The notes under the pieces: model-generated | Seen by the model: the letters and a program-made list of their open reading frames with translations, nothing else | Told to the model about the DNA's origin: nothing | The model's database searches: none | Origin: Sulfolobus islandicus Y.N.15.51 | GTDB lineage: Archaea > Thermoproteota > Thermoprotei_A > Sulfolobales > Sulfolobaceae | NCBI RefSeq assembly: GCF_000022485.1 | Contig: NC_012623.1 | Span: 1,948,501-2,012,500 of the forward strand | Length of the DNA: 64,000 nt | Direction of reading: 5' to 3' | Shown here: positions 29,054-37,703 of the stretch, one piece after another | Numbering within the stretch: the stretch's first letter is position 1 | Layout of the letters: the number at the start of each line of letters is the position of its first letter | Made by a program: the position numbers and the translations under genes

Positions 29054-29710
29054 CTACTCATAATCTTTAATGTTTACCTCCTTTATTTTGAAATTTTTGA
29101 TTAAAACATTAAAATATTCTTCCACTTTTTGTCTATATTCTTTTTTAAGTTCATCCTTCCTTACATGCTCTCTTACTATACCTGAGATATAATCTGCCGA
29201 ATGAATTAATTCGCATTTATCATGTCCGGTAAAATCGACTCCAAGGACTTTAGCTAAAGTCCATTTAGGAAAATTAATGGTAATGTATTGTTTATCGCTT
29301 TCTCTCAATATCGGAGTTCTATCATAATGAACAACGACGCTCTTGCTTGCTACGTATTTCCTTAAATGTAAGCCCAATATCTCTCCGTAAATTTTCGCCG
29401 AGCAATTACTTAATTTTGTTTCATTTACCTTCCTTATAATTAATGAGATTCCCGTCAGGTTCTTTAATACCTTGTTTACAAAAATTCCTTTAACGTCCTT
29501 TCCTAACTTGAATTGTTTAGGTGAATCTTCCGACCATTTAAAATATTTTATATTCTTGCCCGTGAGCCTTTGTGCATCCTTTATTGCTTCCTCGTATAAA
29601 TTTAGGTAACAGTTTATATCGTTAATTAAAACTGCTGAAATTATAAACGGTTTTTCATCATTTGGATTTCCTGCCTCATCAATTGCTATGTGAATCTCAT
29701 TTTTAGTCAT
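29054..29710 (-). CDS. DUF3800-domain protein (RNase H-like fold)
   Basis: 218 residues. AIDEAGNPND at the start and HSADYISGIVREH near the end (about 165-180) are the conserved acidic motifs of DUF3800, a family with an RNase H-like fold often found with mobile or defence genes and of uncertain activity. Conserved Asp residues (DEAG, HYDRTP, SADY) could bind metal. It sits between the broken methyltransferase and a PhoH-like ATPase on the opposite strand. ATG start, no ribosome site. Confidence 0.7.
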   Translation of the reverse strand: MTKNEIHIAIDEAGNPNDEKPFIISAVLINDINCYLNLYEEAIKDAQRLTGKNIKYFKWSEDSPKQFKLGKDVKGIFVNKVLKNLTGISLIIRKVNETKLSNCSAKIYGEILGLHLRKYVASKSVVVHYDRTPILRESDKQYITINFPKWTLAKVLGVDFTGHDKCELIHSADYISGIVREHVRKDELKKEYRQKVEEYFNVLIKNFKIKEVNIKDYE

Positions 29711-29792
29711 TATTTAAAGAATTCAACTACGAGTAAAAAAGAAATCGATCACAAGTAAGCTTAAATATCTCTCCACACAAGTTATTAATTGG

Positions 29793-29857
29793 GAGTGCAC
29801 GGGGATACGTGCACGATGATCAAAATTCACGAGTGCACGGGGATACGTGCACGATGA
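29793..29857. repeat. two identical 27-base hairpin repeats
   Basis: The 27-base unit at 29793-29819 recurs exactly at 29831-29857. Each contains GTGCACG, GGGATA and CGTGCAC, a perfect 7-bp stem with a 6-base loop, followed by ATGA. They lie 36 bases upstream of the PhoH-like gene and downstream (upstream on the minus strand) of DUF3800, so they could be operators or RNA elements for either gene. Confidence 0.8.
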
Positions 29858-29892
29858 GTTAACCTCAAAAATCCTTCTTCAAAAATTATCAT

Positions 29893-30549
29893 ATGCTTGA
29901 GTCAATTAAACCTATGAGTAAGGGCCAGGAGGAATTACTTAACGCACTTACTAACTCCAATTATAATATTATAGGTATATTTGGTCCCACAGGGACTGGG
30001 AAAAGTTTATTTTCATTAGCTTACAGTATCGATTCAGTATCCACTGGAAAATTTAGGAAATTAATTGTAGCAAAGCCTATAGTTGACGTAGTAACTCAGG
30101 AAGAATTAACAAGAAAAGAATATGACAAGTATGAAGATATGGTAAAGGATTATATAAAGGACGTTCTTGGCGGTTTTGCTGAAGAGAAAACTATAGATGA
30201 TCTGTTCTCTTCTGGGAAAATAGAAGTGTTAGATTCAAGGTACTTAAGAGGGAGGTCTTTCAATGATTCGATAATATTTTTAGATGATGTTCAGCTAATG
30301 AAGCCCGAAAGCGTACTAGAGCTGTTCATAAGGGCAGGTAAGAACTCAAGGTTAATTATAGCCGGAGATCCCGTTTTCCAGACTTTAAGTAATGAGGCAG
30401 ATCCTTCTGAAATTATAAGGGAAGTGTTACTAAATGAGAAAGATGCAAAGGTTGTGGACTTAGGAATAAAAGATATCGTTAGGGCAGGGACCAAGAGAGG
30501 AATTAGGCTTTTGTTAGAGTATAAATTAAGGTCCAGAAAGCTCAGCTAA
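29893..30549 (+). CDS. PhoH-like P-loop ATPase
   Basis: 218 residues. Walker A is GPTGTGKS at 31-38, Walker B IIFLDDVQLM near 129-138, followed by GDPVFQTL in the place of the PhoH sensor/arginine region. PhoH-type ATPases are linked to RNA metabolism. The next gene, 15 bases on, encodes two KH RNA-binding domains, which together suggest an RNA-handling ATPase split over two chains. The start follows the twin hairpin repeats. The C-terminus is short, so the KH protein may replace a domain that is fused in relatives. Confidence 0.75.
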   Translation: MLESIKPMSKGQEELLNALTNSNYNIIGIFGPTGTGKSLFSLAYSIDSVSTGKFRKLIVAKPIVDVVTQEELTRKEYDKYEDMVKDYIKDVLGGFAEEKTIDDLFSSGKIEVLDSRYLRGRSFNDSIIFLDDVQLMKPESVLELFIRAGKNSRLIIAGDPVFQTLSNEADPSEIIREVLLNEKDAKVVDLGIKDIVRAGTKRGIRLLLEYKLRSRKLS

Positions 30550-30564
30550 GCCGAAGAGAAGGTA

Positions 30565-31011
30565 ATGGATTCTGCAAAAATTCGCGCTCCAGATGCAGAT
30601 ATAATAACTGTCGTTGAATTCTCAGAAGAAAAGAAAAAGCTTAATATAACCTCAGAGCACGTCCCAGACGCATTGATAGTAGTAAAGGAAGGCAACGCGG
30701 GTAGACTAATAGGTAAAAGCGGAGAAAGGATTAACGGAATAGAGAGCGATACTAAGATGAAGGTTAGAGTAGTGGAGTTAAAACTAGACTTTAAGGATAT
30801 AATAAGGGCGGTGCATCTTTTACCTTGGGTAGTTAAGCACGTTGATAATGTAGATTTTCAAGGTAACGAGCTCGTAGTGAGATTAAAGAAAGAGTCCGGA
30901 GGCTTCATAGGCCAGAAAGGTGTAAATATCAGGCTAGTTGAATACGTAATTAAACAAATGTTTAATGTAGGGGTTAGAGTAATCCAGCCTAGCGAAGAAA
31001 ATCAATCATAA
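30565..31011 (+). CDS. tandem KH-domain RNA-binding protein
   Basis: 148 residues. Two KH signatures are visible: GNAGRLIGKSGERINGIE (GxxG as GKSG, about 49-66) and GGFIGQKGVNIRLVEYV (GxxG as GQKG, about 110-127). It should bind single-stranded RNA, probably with the PhoH-like ATPase encoded 15 bases upstream; GAAGGT before the ATG is a weak ribosome site. The pair is likely one operon. NusA-like KH pairs are an alternative affiliation, but the neighbours favour the ATPase partner. Confidence 0.75.
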   Translation: MDSAKIRAPDADIITVVEFSEEKKKLNITSEHVPDALIVVKEGNAGRLIGKSGERINGIESDTKMKVRVVELKLDFKDIIRAVHLLPWVVKHVDNVDFQGNELVVRLKKESGGFIGQKGVNIRLVEYVIKQMFNVGVRVIQPSEENQS

Positions 31012-31123
31012 AGGCTTTGCGATATCATGAATTGTCCATCTTAACGGTAACTCTTATTTTTGCAATCCTAGGTTGTCGATCTCCATTATTTATTTTAAGG
31101 TAAGTAGGCAAATATACTACTTG

Positions 31124-31369
31124 ATGTTAATTAGAACTTCAGCAGAAATATATTTGGAGGAGGCTGATGAGTTTTTGAATAAGGGAGATTTAGTTGATGC
31201 TTGTGAAAAATATTATAAAGCTACAGAGGATTTTCTAAAGTATATAGCTATTGTAGATAATATGAGTGAAATATTAAATCAGGTAAACGCAAAAAACTAT
31301 TGGGAATCTGAACTTTTGTTTAAAGTCGTTAAAAAGAAAGTTGAGCTAAAAGATATCTGGAAACCCTAA
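31124..31369 (+). pseudogene. PaREP1-family protein, truncated
   Basis: The N-terminal 80 residues (TSAEIYLEEADEFLNKGDLVDACEKYYKA) match the intact PaREP1 gene at 35.4 kb. Coding is cut after LKDIW and passes into the tail of hypE. It is thus one side of a deletion junction. PaREP1 proteins are HEPN-like helical proteins of uncertain function. The longer frame start at 31073 is less likely than the ATG at 31124. Confidence 0.65.
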
Positions 31370-31512
31370 AAAGCTTAGGATTTGAGCCTGCAAGTATTGG
31401 ATATGTAGTTGAACCTAAAAGCGAGAAAGGAATAGTTGTTGCAAAGACTGCAGTAGGGGGAGCAAAAATATTAGAAATGCCCACAGGGGATATCGTACCT
31501 AGAATATGCTAG
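31360..31512 (+). pseudogene. hypE: C-terminal remnant of hydrogenase maturation protein HypE
   Basis: 51 codons without a start: ETLKSLGFEPASIGYVVEP, then VGGAKILEMPTGDIVPRIC and stop. The terminal PRIC, whose Cys is carbamoylated in HypE to make the cyanide ligand of the [NiFe] site, identifies it. All upstream domains are gone. With the maturation protease gene that follows, it shows that a hydrogenase maturation cluster once stood here. Confidence 0.75.
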
Positions 31513-31520
31513 TGATGTAA

Positions 31521-31733
31521 ATGGGCGAAATAATAGAACTTGTCCAAGAATTGTTAGCTTTTAAGGACGCAATTAAAGAAGAAATAACAAGGCCCATAAA
31601 ACAAGAATTACTCTCAACAATTTACGACATAAAGACAACCCCTGAGGAGGTTAATTTGGATAAAATGCTTAAGGAATATGAGGCAAAAGACCTCTTAGAT
31701 TTGATAAGAAAAATACGGACTGGTAATAAATGA
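31521..31733 (+). CDS. small protein of the hydrogenase maturation locus
   Basis: 70 residues, acidic and helical ([22 protein letters not shown]), no motif. Its stop overlaps the start of the next gene (31730-31733), and it follows the hypE remnant by eight bases. By position it is an accessory of hydrogenase assembly, but no family is recognised. A start codon and coupled spacing support that it is expressed. Confidence 0.5.
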   Translation: MGEIIELVQELLAFKDAIKEEITRPIKQELLSTIYDIKTTPEEVNLDKMLKEYEAKDLLDLIRKIRTGNK

Positions 31734-32161
31734 AGTTAGTTGTGGGTTTTATTCCTTTTTCTGCTACACCCGATGGGTTAGTTGTAGAGAAAGTTTACGA
31801 GATGTGGAAAGGCAAGGATTTTGTCCTAGACCTCGGTACGGATCCTATAGCCGCAGCAGAGGAGGTAAGAAAGTTATCTCCAGAAAAAGTATTATTGGTA
31901 GGAAGTAGTAGATATGCCCCAGAAGGTATAAGTGAGAAGGAAATAATTCTTGAGACTACAGATAGGTGGGAAATGTTAGAATTATTAAGACCTGGATTAG
32001 ATGGCAGGTATTATTTAGAAGACGTAGCTTACGGCCTTCTAATCTTCTCAGTAGTGAACAAAGTATACGCCTTATATTTTAGGGGGGATTATAATGACGA
32101 AAATATTGCAAAGCTTAATGCTAAGGTGGAGGAGAAGGTAAATTGTCTATTAAAATCATAG
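31730..32161 (+). CDS. hypothetical protein of the hydrogenase maturation locus
   Basis: 143 residues with an alpha/beta pattern ([40 protein letters not shown]). No cofactor motif is seen. It overlaps its neighbours by 4 and 19 bases, so all three genes are made together. It may help nickel-iron site assembly or protease specificity; this is inference from context only. Confidence 0.5.
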   Translation: MKLVVGFIPFSATPDGLVVEKVYEMWKGKDFVLDLGTDPIAAAEEVRKLSPEKVLLVGSSRYAPEGISEKEIILETTDRWEMLELLRPGLDGRYYLEDVAYGLLIFSVVNKVYALYFRGDYNDENIAKLNAKVEEKVNCLLKS

Positions 32162-32634
32162 GTCTAGGAAATAGACTTTACGGAGACGATGCGGTTAGTT
32201 CATTAACTGCGGCTTGTATGGAAGAACTTGGCTTGCCTGCATTTAATGCTGGTGCTAACGGCTTTCAAGCTCTCTCGGCAATAGAAAACGGAGACATAGT
32301 ATTTTTTATAGACATTGTGCAAATGGATGAGGAGGAAGGAATATTTAAAGTCGATTTAGACAAAGCTGATTTCGTAGAGATAACAGATCCGCATAGATTA
32401 ACTCCGTTGCAAGTATTATCTTTATCTGCAAGATCTAATAACAGACCTAAAGAGGCGTATATTGTGGGAATAAAACCGGAATACATAGACTGGCCCGGAA
32501 TAAGCGACGCCGCTATAAAAAGACTAGAAAAAGTGCTACAGAAGTTTAAGAAATTCATTTCTACTTACGGAATTGATGTAGATATAGATAAAGTTATACA
32601 ATGCGTAAAAAGCAAAAGCAAAGAACCTTGGTGA
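32143..32634 (+). CDS. hydrogenase maturation endopeptidase (M52 family)
   Basis: 163 residues. [13 protein letters not shown] near the N-terminus, FIDIVQ in the middle and DPHRLTP at about residue 85 provide the Glu/Asp and His that contact nickel in HyaD/HybD-type proteases. The enzyme trims the C-terminus of the hydrogenase large subunit after nickel insertion. A TTG at 32143 is the likely start because it overlaps the upstream stop by 19 bases and gives [10 protein letters not shown]. No hydrogenase structural gene lies in the window and hypE next door is broken, so its client may be elsewhere or lost. Confidence 0.75.
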   Translation: MSIKIIGLGNRLYGDDAVSSLTAACMEELGLPAFNAGANGFQALSAIENGDIVFFIDIVQMDEEEGIFKVDLDKADFVEITDPHRLTPLQVLSLSARSNNRPKEAYIVGIKPEYIDWPGISDAAIKRLEKVLQKFKKFISTYGIDVDIDKVIQCVKSKSKEPW

Positions 32635-32767
32635 TAAATGAAAACTTCTCATTGTGATGTTGAAAGCAATTAGCAAACCTTACCTATAGCTTGGAAAATA
32701 TTAAGACAATTGACAAACAGTGGGATCTATCTTTTCATCATATCAACTACTTTCCGGCTGTAGGTGT
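32635..32767 (-). other. downstream end of a TnpB remnant
   Basis: No gene. On the minus strand it follows the truncated tnpB and contains short GC-rich pairs (ACGCCACGGGTAAAC), perhaps the old right end of that element. Confidence 0.3.
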
Positions 32768-32969
32768 TTACCCGTGGCGTAACTTATCCTTACTTCTAAT
32801 TATTTTTAATTCCACTACGGGCACCCCTCCTAAGGGATCATACACAGTCACCCTTAAGTCCTTGGGGCTAGTCGAGGGAAACACCAATACCCTCCCATCC
32901 ACCTTTCTTGCAATGTTAAGAGGAGCAATAGAATCCCTCTCCAAAAGAACTTCACCGCTTTCCAAGTAA
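32768..32969 (-). pseudogene. TnpB/OrfB C-terminal remnant
   Basis: About 65 codons: ESGEVLLERDSIAPLNIARKVDG carries the third RuvC Asp context (D-x-x-A-x-x-N-I-A-R) typical of TnpB/OrfB, followed by a Pro-rich tail. The zinc cysteines are gone and there is no N-terminal part. It differs from the IS607 copies in this window. Confidence 0.5.
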
Positions 32970-33030
32970 TATCATGAAAGCAATACCTACATATATTAAA
33001 CATTTAGGCGGTAGGATAATTTACCGAAAA

Positions 33031-33240
33031 TTATGAAGTTCCTTGTATTCCGTTTGCTATTGCCATTAGTAGCCCGACGTAATAAGCTGGAAAATGGGCA
33101 AAACACTCTGCAAAATCGGGGTAAATGCTAAAAATTGATAAGTAAGCAATAAACATTCCCGACATTAAAATTACTGCCCTTATAAAATATGGGGAGTAAC
33201 CCTTTATGTTAACTTTTCTATTCTTGGAGTAAAGTTTTCG
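33031..33240 (-). pseudogene. membrane-protein C-terminal remnant
   Basis: An open frame of 69 codons without a start, ending at 33031. It has two hydrophobic segments (FIRAVILMSGMFIAYLSIF and AYYVGLLMAIANGIQ) with a loop DFAECFAHFP. It looks like the end of a transporter. Between it and the kinase gene (33241-33469) I see only AT-rich sequence. Confidence 0.4.
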
Positions 33241-33469
33241 TTAACCTTAAAGTAAATGTAAGGAACAGGGATAAGGGGAATCCTTTTTTGTGGAAAAAGT
33301 AAAAGGGCTAGCATAAAAAGGACACGGATTTATATCCCCACCACTTTAGTGTGAGGGATTATGTTCGTCGCAAACAAAAATAACATAAGTCCTATTCTTA
33401 TCAGCACTAATCACATCTAGTCTTGTTTCCGTAATCCTTATTACTCGCTAAGTAAAAATTATTAAAGAA

Positions 33470-34862
33470 ATGGCGAGAACCAAGAACTGGGACGATGAAC
33501 TCCTCAAGGCGGCTGAGAATGGTAACTTGATTAAAGTACAAACAGCACTCGAAAATGGGGCAAACCCAAACGCTAAAAATAATGACGGCTGGACGCCATT
33601 GCATATAGCAGCATATAAAGGTCATGTTGAGATTGTTAAGATCTTGCTTGATCGTGGTGCTGACCCAAACGCTAAAAATAATAATAACGGTAGTACGCCA
33701 TTACATGAAGCAGCACTTAATGGTCATGTTGAGATTGTCAAGATCTTGCTTGAGCATGGTGCTGATCCGCGGATTGCCGACAATTGGGGGCATATTCCCT
33801 TAGATGTTGCTAAAGATAGTGCAATTCGTAGTTTACTTGAGAGTGCCTTGAGAAATAGCTACTCTGAAGTACAAGGCGTAATGCAAATCCCCAACTACGA
33901 GATCTTGGAACCTATAGGTGAAGGTGGTTTCGCTATAGTTTACAAAGCAAGGAGGAAAAATGATTCATTGCCTGTAGCTATAAAAGTTCCTAAAGTTCCT
34001 GATAAGGATTTCGTTAAAGAGTTGGCAGTATGGTTACACTTAAATCATCCAAATATAGTAAAACTCTTAGATTATGATGTAAATCCTAGACCTTACATGG
34101 TAATGGAACTAATGAATGGGTCACTTCATGGAAAGACTTTTGATAAGGATACAGCTACTAGGATAATTTTAGATGTTCTTTCTGGATTAAAATATGCTCA
34201 TGAAAAGGGAATAATTCATAGGGACATAAAATCGTCTAACATACTTTTAGATGCTAACGGTAGGGCAAAGATTAGTGATTGGGGATTAGCAAAATTTTCA
34301 GATATAACCACATCTGCAAACGGAGCATTTACCACTATTTATGCGGCTCCGGAGCAATTAGATACACACTTAGGTCCAATTGACGAAAAAACGGATGTAT
34401 ATCAAGTATGTGAAGTATTTTATGAGATTCTTACTGGTAGGCCGGTTTTCCAAGGAGATGTAAGTGAAGTATATAATAAAAAACTTAATATGCAAATCAC
34501 TCTACCGTCTAGCATTAATCCAGACCTAAAGGATTATGACGAAATTTTTGAAGTGTTTATCTCCCAAGAAAGAAAACAGATATTCTACTGAAGAACTTAT
34601 ATCCATTTTATCTAATAGGCAATATACTAGACTTACAACTAAAAATACTGCGTATGCCTTTGTAGAGTTAGCATATCATGTTGTTAAATATTCAGATAAT
34701 TATGAGGAAGCGCTATTTTGGATAAAGAAAATTAACACTGTAGATACAAAGGATGTTATAAGCAGTTTAGAGAAAAAAATTAAATATAATATAGGCACAA
34801 AGGAAGATATTTTAAAGAGGATAGAGCTTTTAAGAAATCAAATTGGTTTATCGAAAAAATAG
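33470..34862 (+). pseudogene. ankyrin-repeat Ser/Thr protein kinase, frameshifted near the C-terminus
   Basis: Residues 5-125 form three to four ankyrin repeats (GWTPLHIAAYKGHVEIVKILL). A kinase domain follows: GEGGFAIVYKA (150-160), K172, E184, HRDIKSSN at 250-257, DWG at 270-272 in place of DFG, APEQ at 293-296. The main frame ends at 34591, but the domain clearly goes on in another frame (CLSPKKENRYSTEELISIL, to 34862), so one indel near 34545-34560 splits it. The active-site residues lie before the break. Ankyrin repeats joined to a kinase are unusual in archaea; the repeats would bind a protein partner. The ATG follows an AT-rich box. Confidence 0.75.
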
Positions 34863-34996
34863 ATATTGAAATAATTTATTTTTGTATATAACTAATATGC
34901 TAGAAATTTTTGGTAGATTAGGCAATTCTTACATACCCCTATATTTTAATCTACTGCTGATAAATATCCAAATATATTACTAATACCATGATCTAT

Positions 34997-35254
34997 TTAG
35001 TCTCTCTTTAAAACTATTTCTCCCTTTACTTCATGGATTTTTCCTATATTCTCATTTTTTAACGCATAAAATGCCTTTTTAGCTATCAATTCTGTTAAAT
35101 TATAGTTTTGTACTACTGATGATAGTGTAACATAGCCTGATTTCATGAGTTCTCTTTTAATTATATCTTTAGCTTCAAATATTTTTTCAGTTTCCAGCTC
35201 TGGTTCAAAAATATGGATATAACTATTTATTCTGTCATCTAGCTTATTACAGAT
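34997..35254 (-). pseudogene. start-less ORF, winged-helix-like
   Basis: 85 codons open between stops with no ATG at the front (first ATG at about codon 34). The text (YIHIFEPELETEKIFEAKDIIKREL, SSVVQNYNLTELIAKKAF, VKGEIVLKRD) resembles a small winged-helix domain. It is probably the 3' end of a lost gene. The rest of 34863-35359 shows nothing else. Confidence 0.35.
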
Positions 35255-35359
35255 TTAGACTTTCTTAGATTTCGCACAAAATTGTGTTTTGTTTATTTTT
35301 AAGGCTTCACTTTTCTTTTGGTGAAAGATTAAATACTAATCTTTCTTAACTAATATAGG

Positions 35360-35734
35360 ATGAGCATAACTATAAGTGCTGAAGTATACTATGACGAAGC
35401 AGAAGAATTACTTTCAAAGGGTGACCTTGTTCAAGCTTGTGAGAAGTATTATAAAGCTGCCGAGGAAGCAATAAAGCTTCTGGTTATAGAAAATAACCTA
35501 AAAGAAATAATTAAAGAGGTCGAAAATAAGGGAAGATGGGAAAGTGAAAGTTTATTTAAAGCCTCTAAATTGTTACGAAATAAATATCCCGAAATTGCCA
35601 TTCAATGGAGAAATGCATGGACTCTTCCTGTTGAGGGATTTCATGAAATTAGCCTAAATGAGAAAGAAGTTACAAAATTGAAAGAAGATGTTAGAAAACT
35701 GGTTGTAATAGCCGTTGTCAGCAGTTTCCGATAA
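35360..35734 (+). CDS. PaREP1-family protein
   Basis: 124 residues, all-helical: ISAEVYYDEAEELLSKGDLVQACEKYYKAAEEAIK is the PaREP1 signature (a HEPN-like fold, often multi-copy in hyperthermophilic archaea). A TATA-like AAATACTAATC some 30 bases before the ATG fits a leaderless start. Function is uncertain; HEPN-like proteins can be RNases or partners of nucleotidyltransferases, but no partner is adjacent. Confidence 0.7.
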   Translation: MSITISAEVYYDEAEELLSKGDLVQACEKYYKAAEEAIKLLVIENNLKEIIKEVENKGRWESESLFKASKLLRNKYPEIAIQWRNAWTLPVEGFHEISLNEKEVTKLKEDVRKLVVIAVVSSFR

Positions 35735-35772
35735 ACTGTGAAGTTTATATTACTTTGATGGAAAATATAAAG

Positions 35773-35906
35773 CAGTCACACCAGATGGGTGGATATATCA
35801 CGATGAGGTGTGACGGTGAATAAAAGATATGCGGGTTTCCCCACATCCGTGCTGGATGTAGGCTGGGGTTATCCCGCTAAAGGGTCAGAGGGGTAACGGA
35901 TGTGAC
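35773..35906 (+). ncRNA. candidate structured RNA, split by the IS256 element
   Basis: GC-rich and non-coding. Hairpin 1 is GTCACACC (35774-35781) with GGTGTGAC about 24 bases on. Hairpin 2 is nested: GCGGG, CCCC, ACATCC, loop GTGCT, GGATGT, GGGG, CCCGC (about 35831-35877). After removal of the IS256 element and one copy of the TGTGAC repeat, CAGAG pairs with CTCTG across the insertion point, so the locus probably continued to about 37260. No known RNA class is recognised; a TnpB-type guide RNA relic is one option. Confidence 0.5.
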
Positions 35907-37225
35907 GGGGCTACTGGGTATAGTTGTGTGAGAAAATATGTAAGCAGAAGGTTAAAAGTCTTCATCAAGACTCACCTGGAACCTTGAAGCGTGGAGTTGT
36001 TTGAGATGATATGAGTAATGCCTTATCACCGACATGGGCCTGAACTTCCAACGCGAATTACTTTCATGGATCGAAACGTAGAGATAGACCTCCAAGGAGC
36101 GAAGAGAGGGAAAGTAACCTCCGAGCTCCTCCTCGAACCTAGCCAGGGTCGAGTTGAAACTCTCCGACGTGTTATTAGTGTAGAGGTAGTGTCTAATCTC
36201 CCTGGGGAAGTTGAGAAAGGAACAATACTTGTCAGCAGCGTCAAGAAGCCTCTTGGCTCGGGCTGGAGAAAAGGGTTGGACAAGTTGGCTGAGGGACAAT
36301 ATAGCCTTCCTTCCCTCCTCCACGTTCCTGGAGGACTTTAGATCCCTAACTCTAATCATTAGTTCCTCCTTGTCTGGGAGGACCCTCATGAGGTTCCTAA
36401 CCATGTGTGTTATACAGAGCTGGTGTTGAGAGGAGGGAAAGAGCGTGGACACGACGCGATCGAGTCCAGAGAAGTCATCGCTCACGATTACGTCAACCCT
36501 GCTGACTCCCCTGCTTACGAGTCCGCTCAAGAAGGACTTCCAACCGTCCAAGTCCTCCCTATCCCTAACTTCGTAGTCCAAGACGAACTTATTCCCTTCT
36601 AAGTCAACTCCTATGGCAATGTAAATGGCTCTCTCCATGATCGACTCGCTGATTCTGACCTTTACGATCTTCACATCGATGTAAAGGGCTAGGAGATCGT
36701 GAGGTAGTTCGCGGCTCTTGTATTCCTTGAGTTTGTTGGATATTCTCTCGGCAACCCGATCCATTACGATCTCACTATACGGTATTCCCTTGGCTGCTAA
36801 CACGGCCTTGACTTGACTTGGAGTCATGCCTGATAGAACGAGCTGCTGGAGGAAGTCCTCGTAATCTGGGCTGGTCCTTTCTCCGGAAGGATCTTGGGTC
36901 TGAAGCCACCCTTTCTGGTTCTCGGTACTCTGAGTCTTAATACTCCGTCTCCGGTTCCCAGATATCTGAAGTAGGTCCCGTTCTTGTGGTCGTCCTCAAC
37001 TTCTAGGTAGGCTTCCCTCTCTTCCATCATGGCCTCTTGCAAGATTATCTCCTCTATTTCCCTTAGGCTAACTCCTTCTTTGATTGCCTTTCTTATCTTT
37101 TCTCTTATTTCTTCCATTACCTTCATGGTATTACTCTCCCTTATGGTATTACCCCTTCCGGGGTTATTTTTACTTTTTGTCATTATTTTTCACCTTTTGC
37201 TACCACAACTATAACTGGTAGCCCC
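35907..37225 (-). mobile_element. IS256-family element (ISC1332-like)
   Basis: 1,319 bp with inverted ends: GGGGCTACTGGGTATAGTTG at 35907 and its near-complement ending in GTAGCCCC at 37225. TGTGAC stands on both sides (35901-35906 and 37226-37231) as a short target duplication. It carries a mutator-type transposase broken by a frameshift. Confidence 0.8.
35952..37183 (-). pseudogene. IS256-family (mutator-type) transposase, frameshifted
   Basis: The N-terminal frame (36824-37183) has RVPRTRKGGFRP, the second (35952-36827) YIDVKIVKVR, VIVSDDFSGLD, and NNTSESFNSTLARFE with the DDE residues and the family's N-x-x-E. Joined they make about 400 residues, the normal IS256 length. The break lies near 36860. 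It is inactive unless frameshifting occurs. Confidence 0.85.
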
Positions 37226-37393
37226 TGTGACTCTGTTGAAGTCCAAGGGCTGAGGATTAGATATAATTTCATGAAAATTCAATGAAGTCCAAACCCTCAA
37301 AAATCTTGCTTATGTTATTTCTTATCTCCTCTATAAGGTAATTTCACCTTTAATGGATATTCTAACGATAGGTTAAATTTTGACAGCAAATTC
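37226..37393. other. right part of the split RNA-like locus, then AT-rich spacer
   Basis: 37226-37260 continues the GC-rich locus (TGTGACTCTGTTGAAGTCC). The rest is AT-rich without a gene. Confidence 0.35.
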
Positions 37394-37655
37394 CTAATTC
37401 TTTTTACTCAGTTTTAAAAGCCCAGAGTAGAGTTCCTCGTAAAGCTTTTCAGCAGGAACTTTTTAGATACGTCGTCGTAGATTTTCCTTACGTCTATGAA
37501 AATGCAATTCACGTTTAAAGAGTTAAGAGTTGAGAGTACTAAACTGGATTTTCCAGTCCTCTTTAAGCCGAGAACTACTATCATTCTCTCGTTTAAACTC
37601 CTTTTAACTTATCTATTTCAGTTTCGCGATCGAATAAGTGTCTTTAATGGAATCT
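37394..37655 (-). pseudogene. archaeal P-loop ATPase fragment, multiply frameshifted
   Basis: Minus-strand text in three frames: LFDRETEIDKLKG, then ERMIVVLGLKRTGKSSLVLSTL with Walker A, then PAEKLYEELYSGLLKLSKKN. This is the N-terminal part of an archaeal ATPase (PF01637-like) with at least two frameshifts and no C-terminal half. Confidence 0.6.
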
Positions 37656-37703
37656 TTAGGTTCTGTTGAAAATAGCAAGTATCACCCCTGATACTTAGTA
37701 TCA

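Noticed and set aside
29793-29857. Possible minimal CRISPR array
   Set aside because: Only two repeats with an 11-base gap, too short for a spacer, and no cas gene; palindromic operator-like repeats fit better.
36018-36602. Plus-strand ORFs inside the IS256 element
   Set aside because: Antisense shadows of the GC-rich transposase gene; no independent motif.
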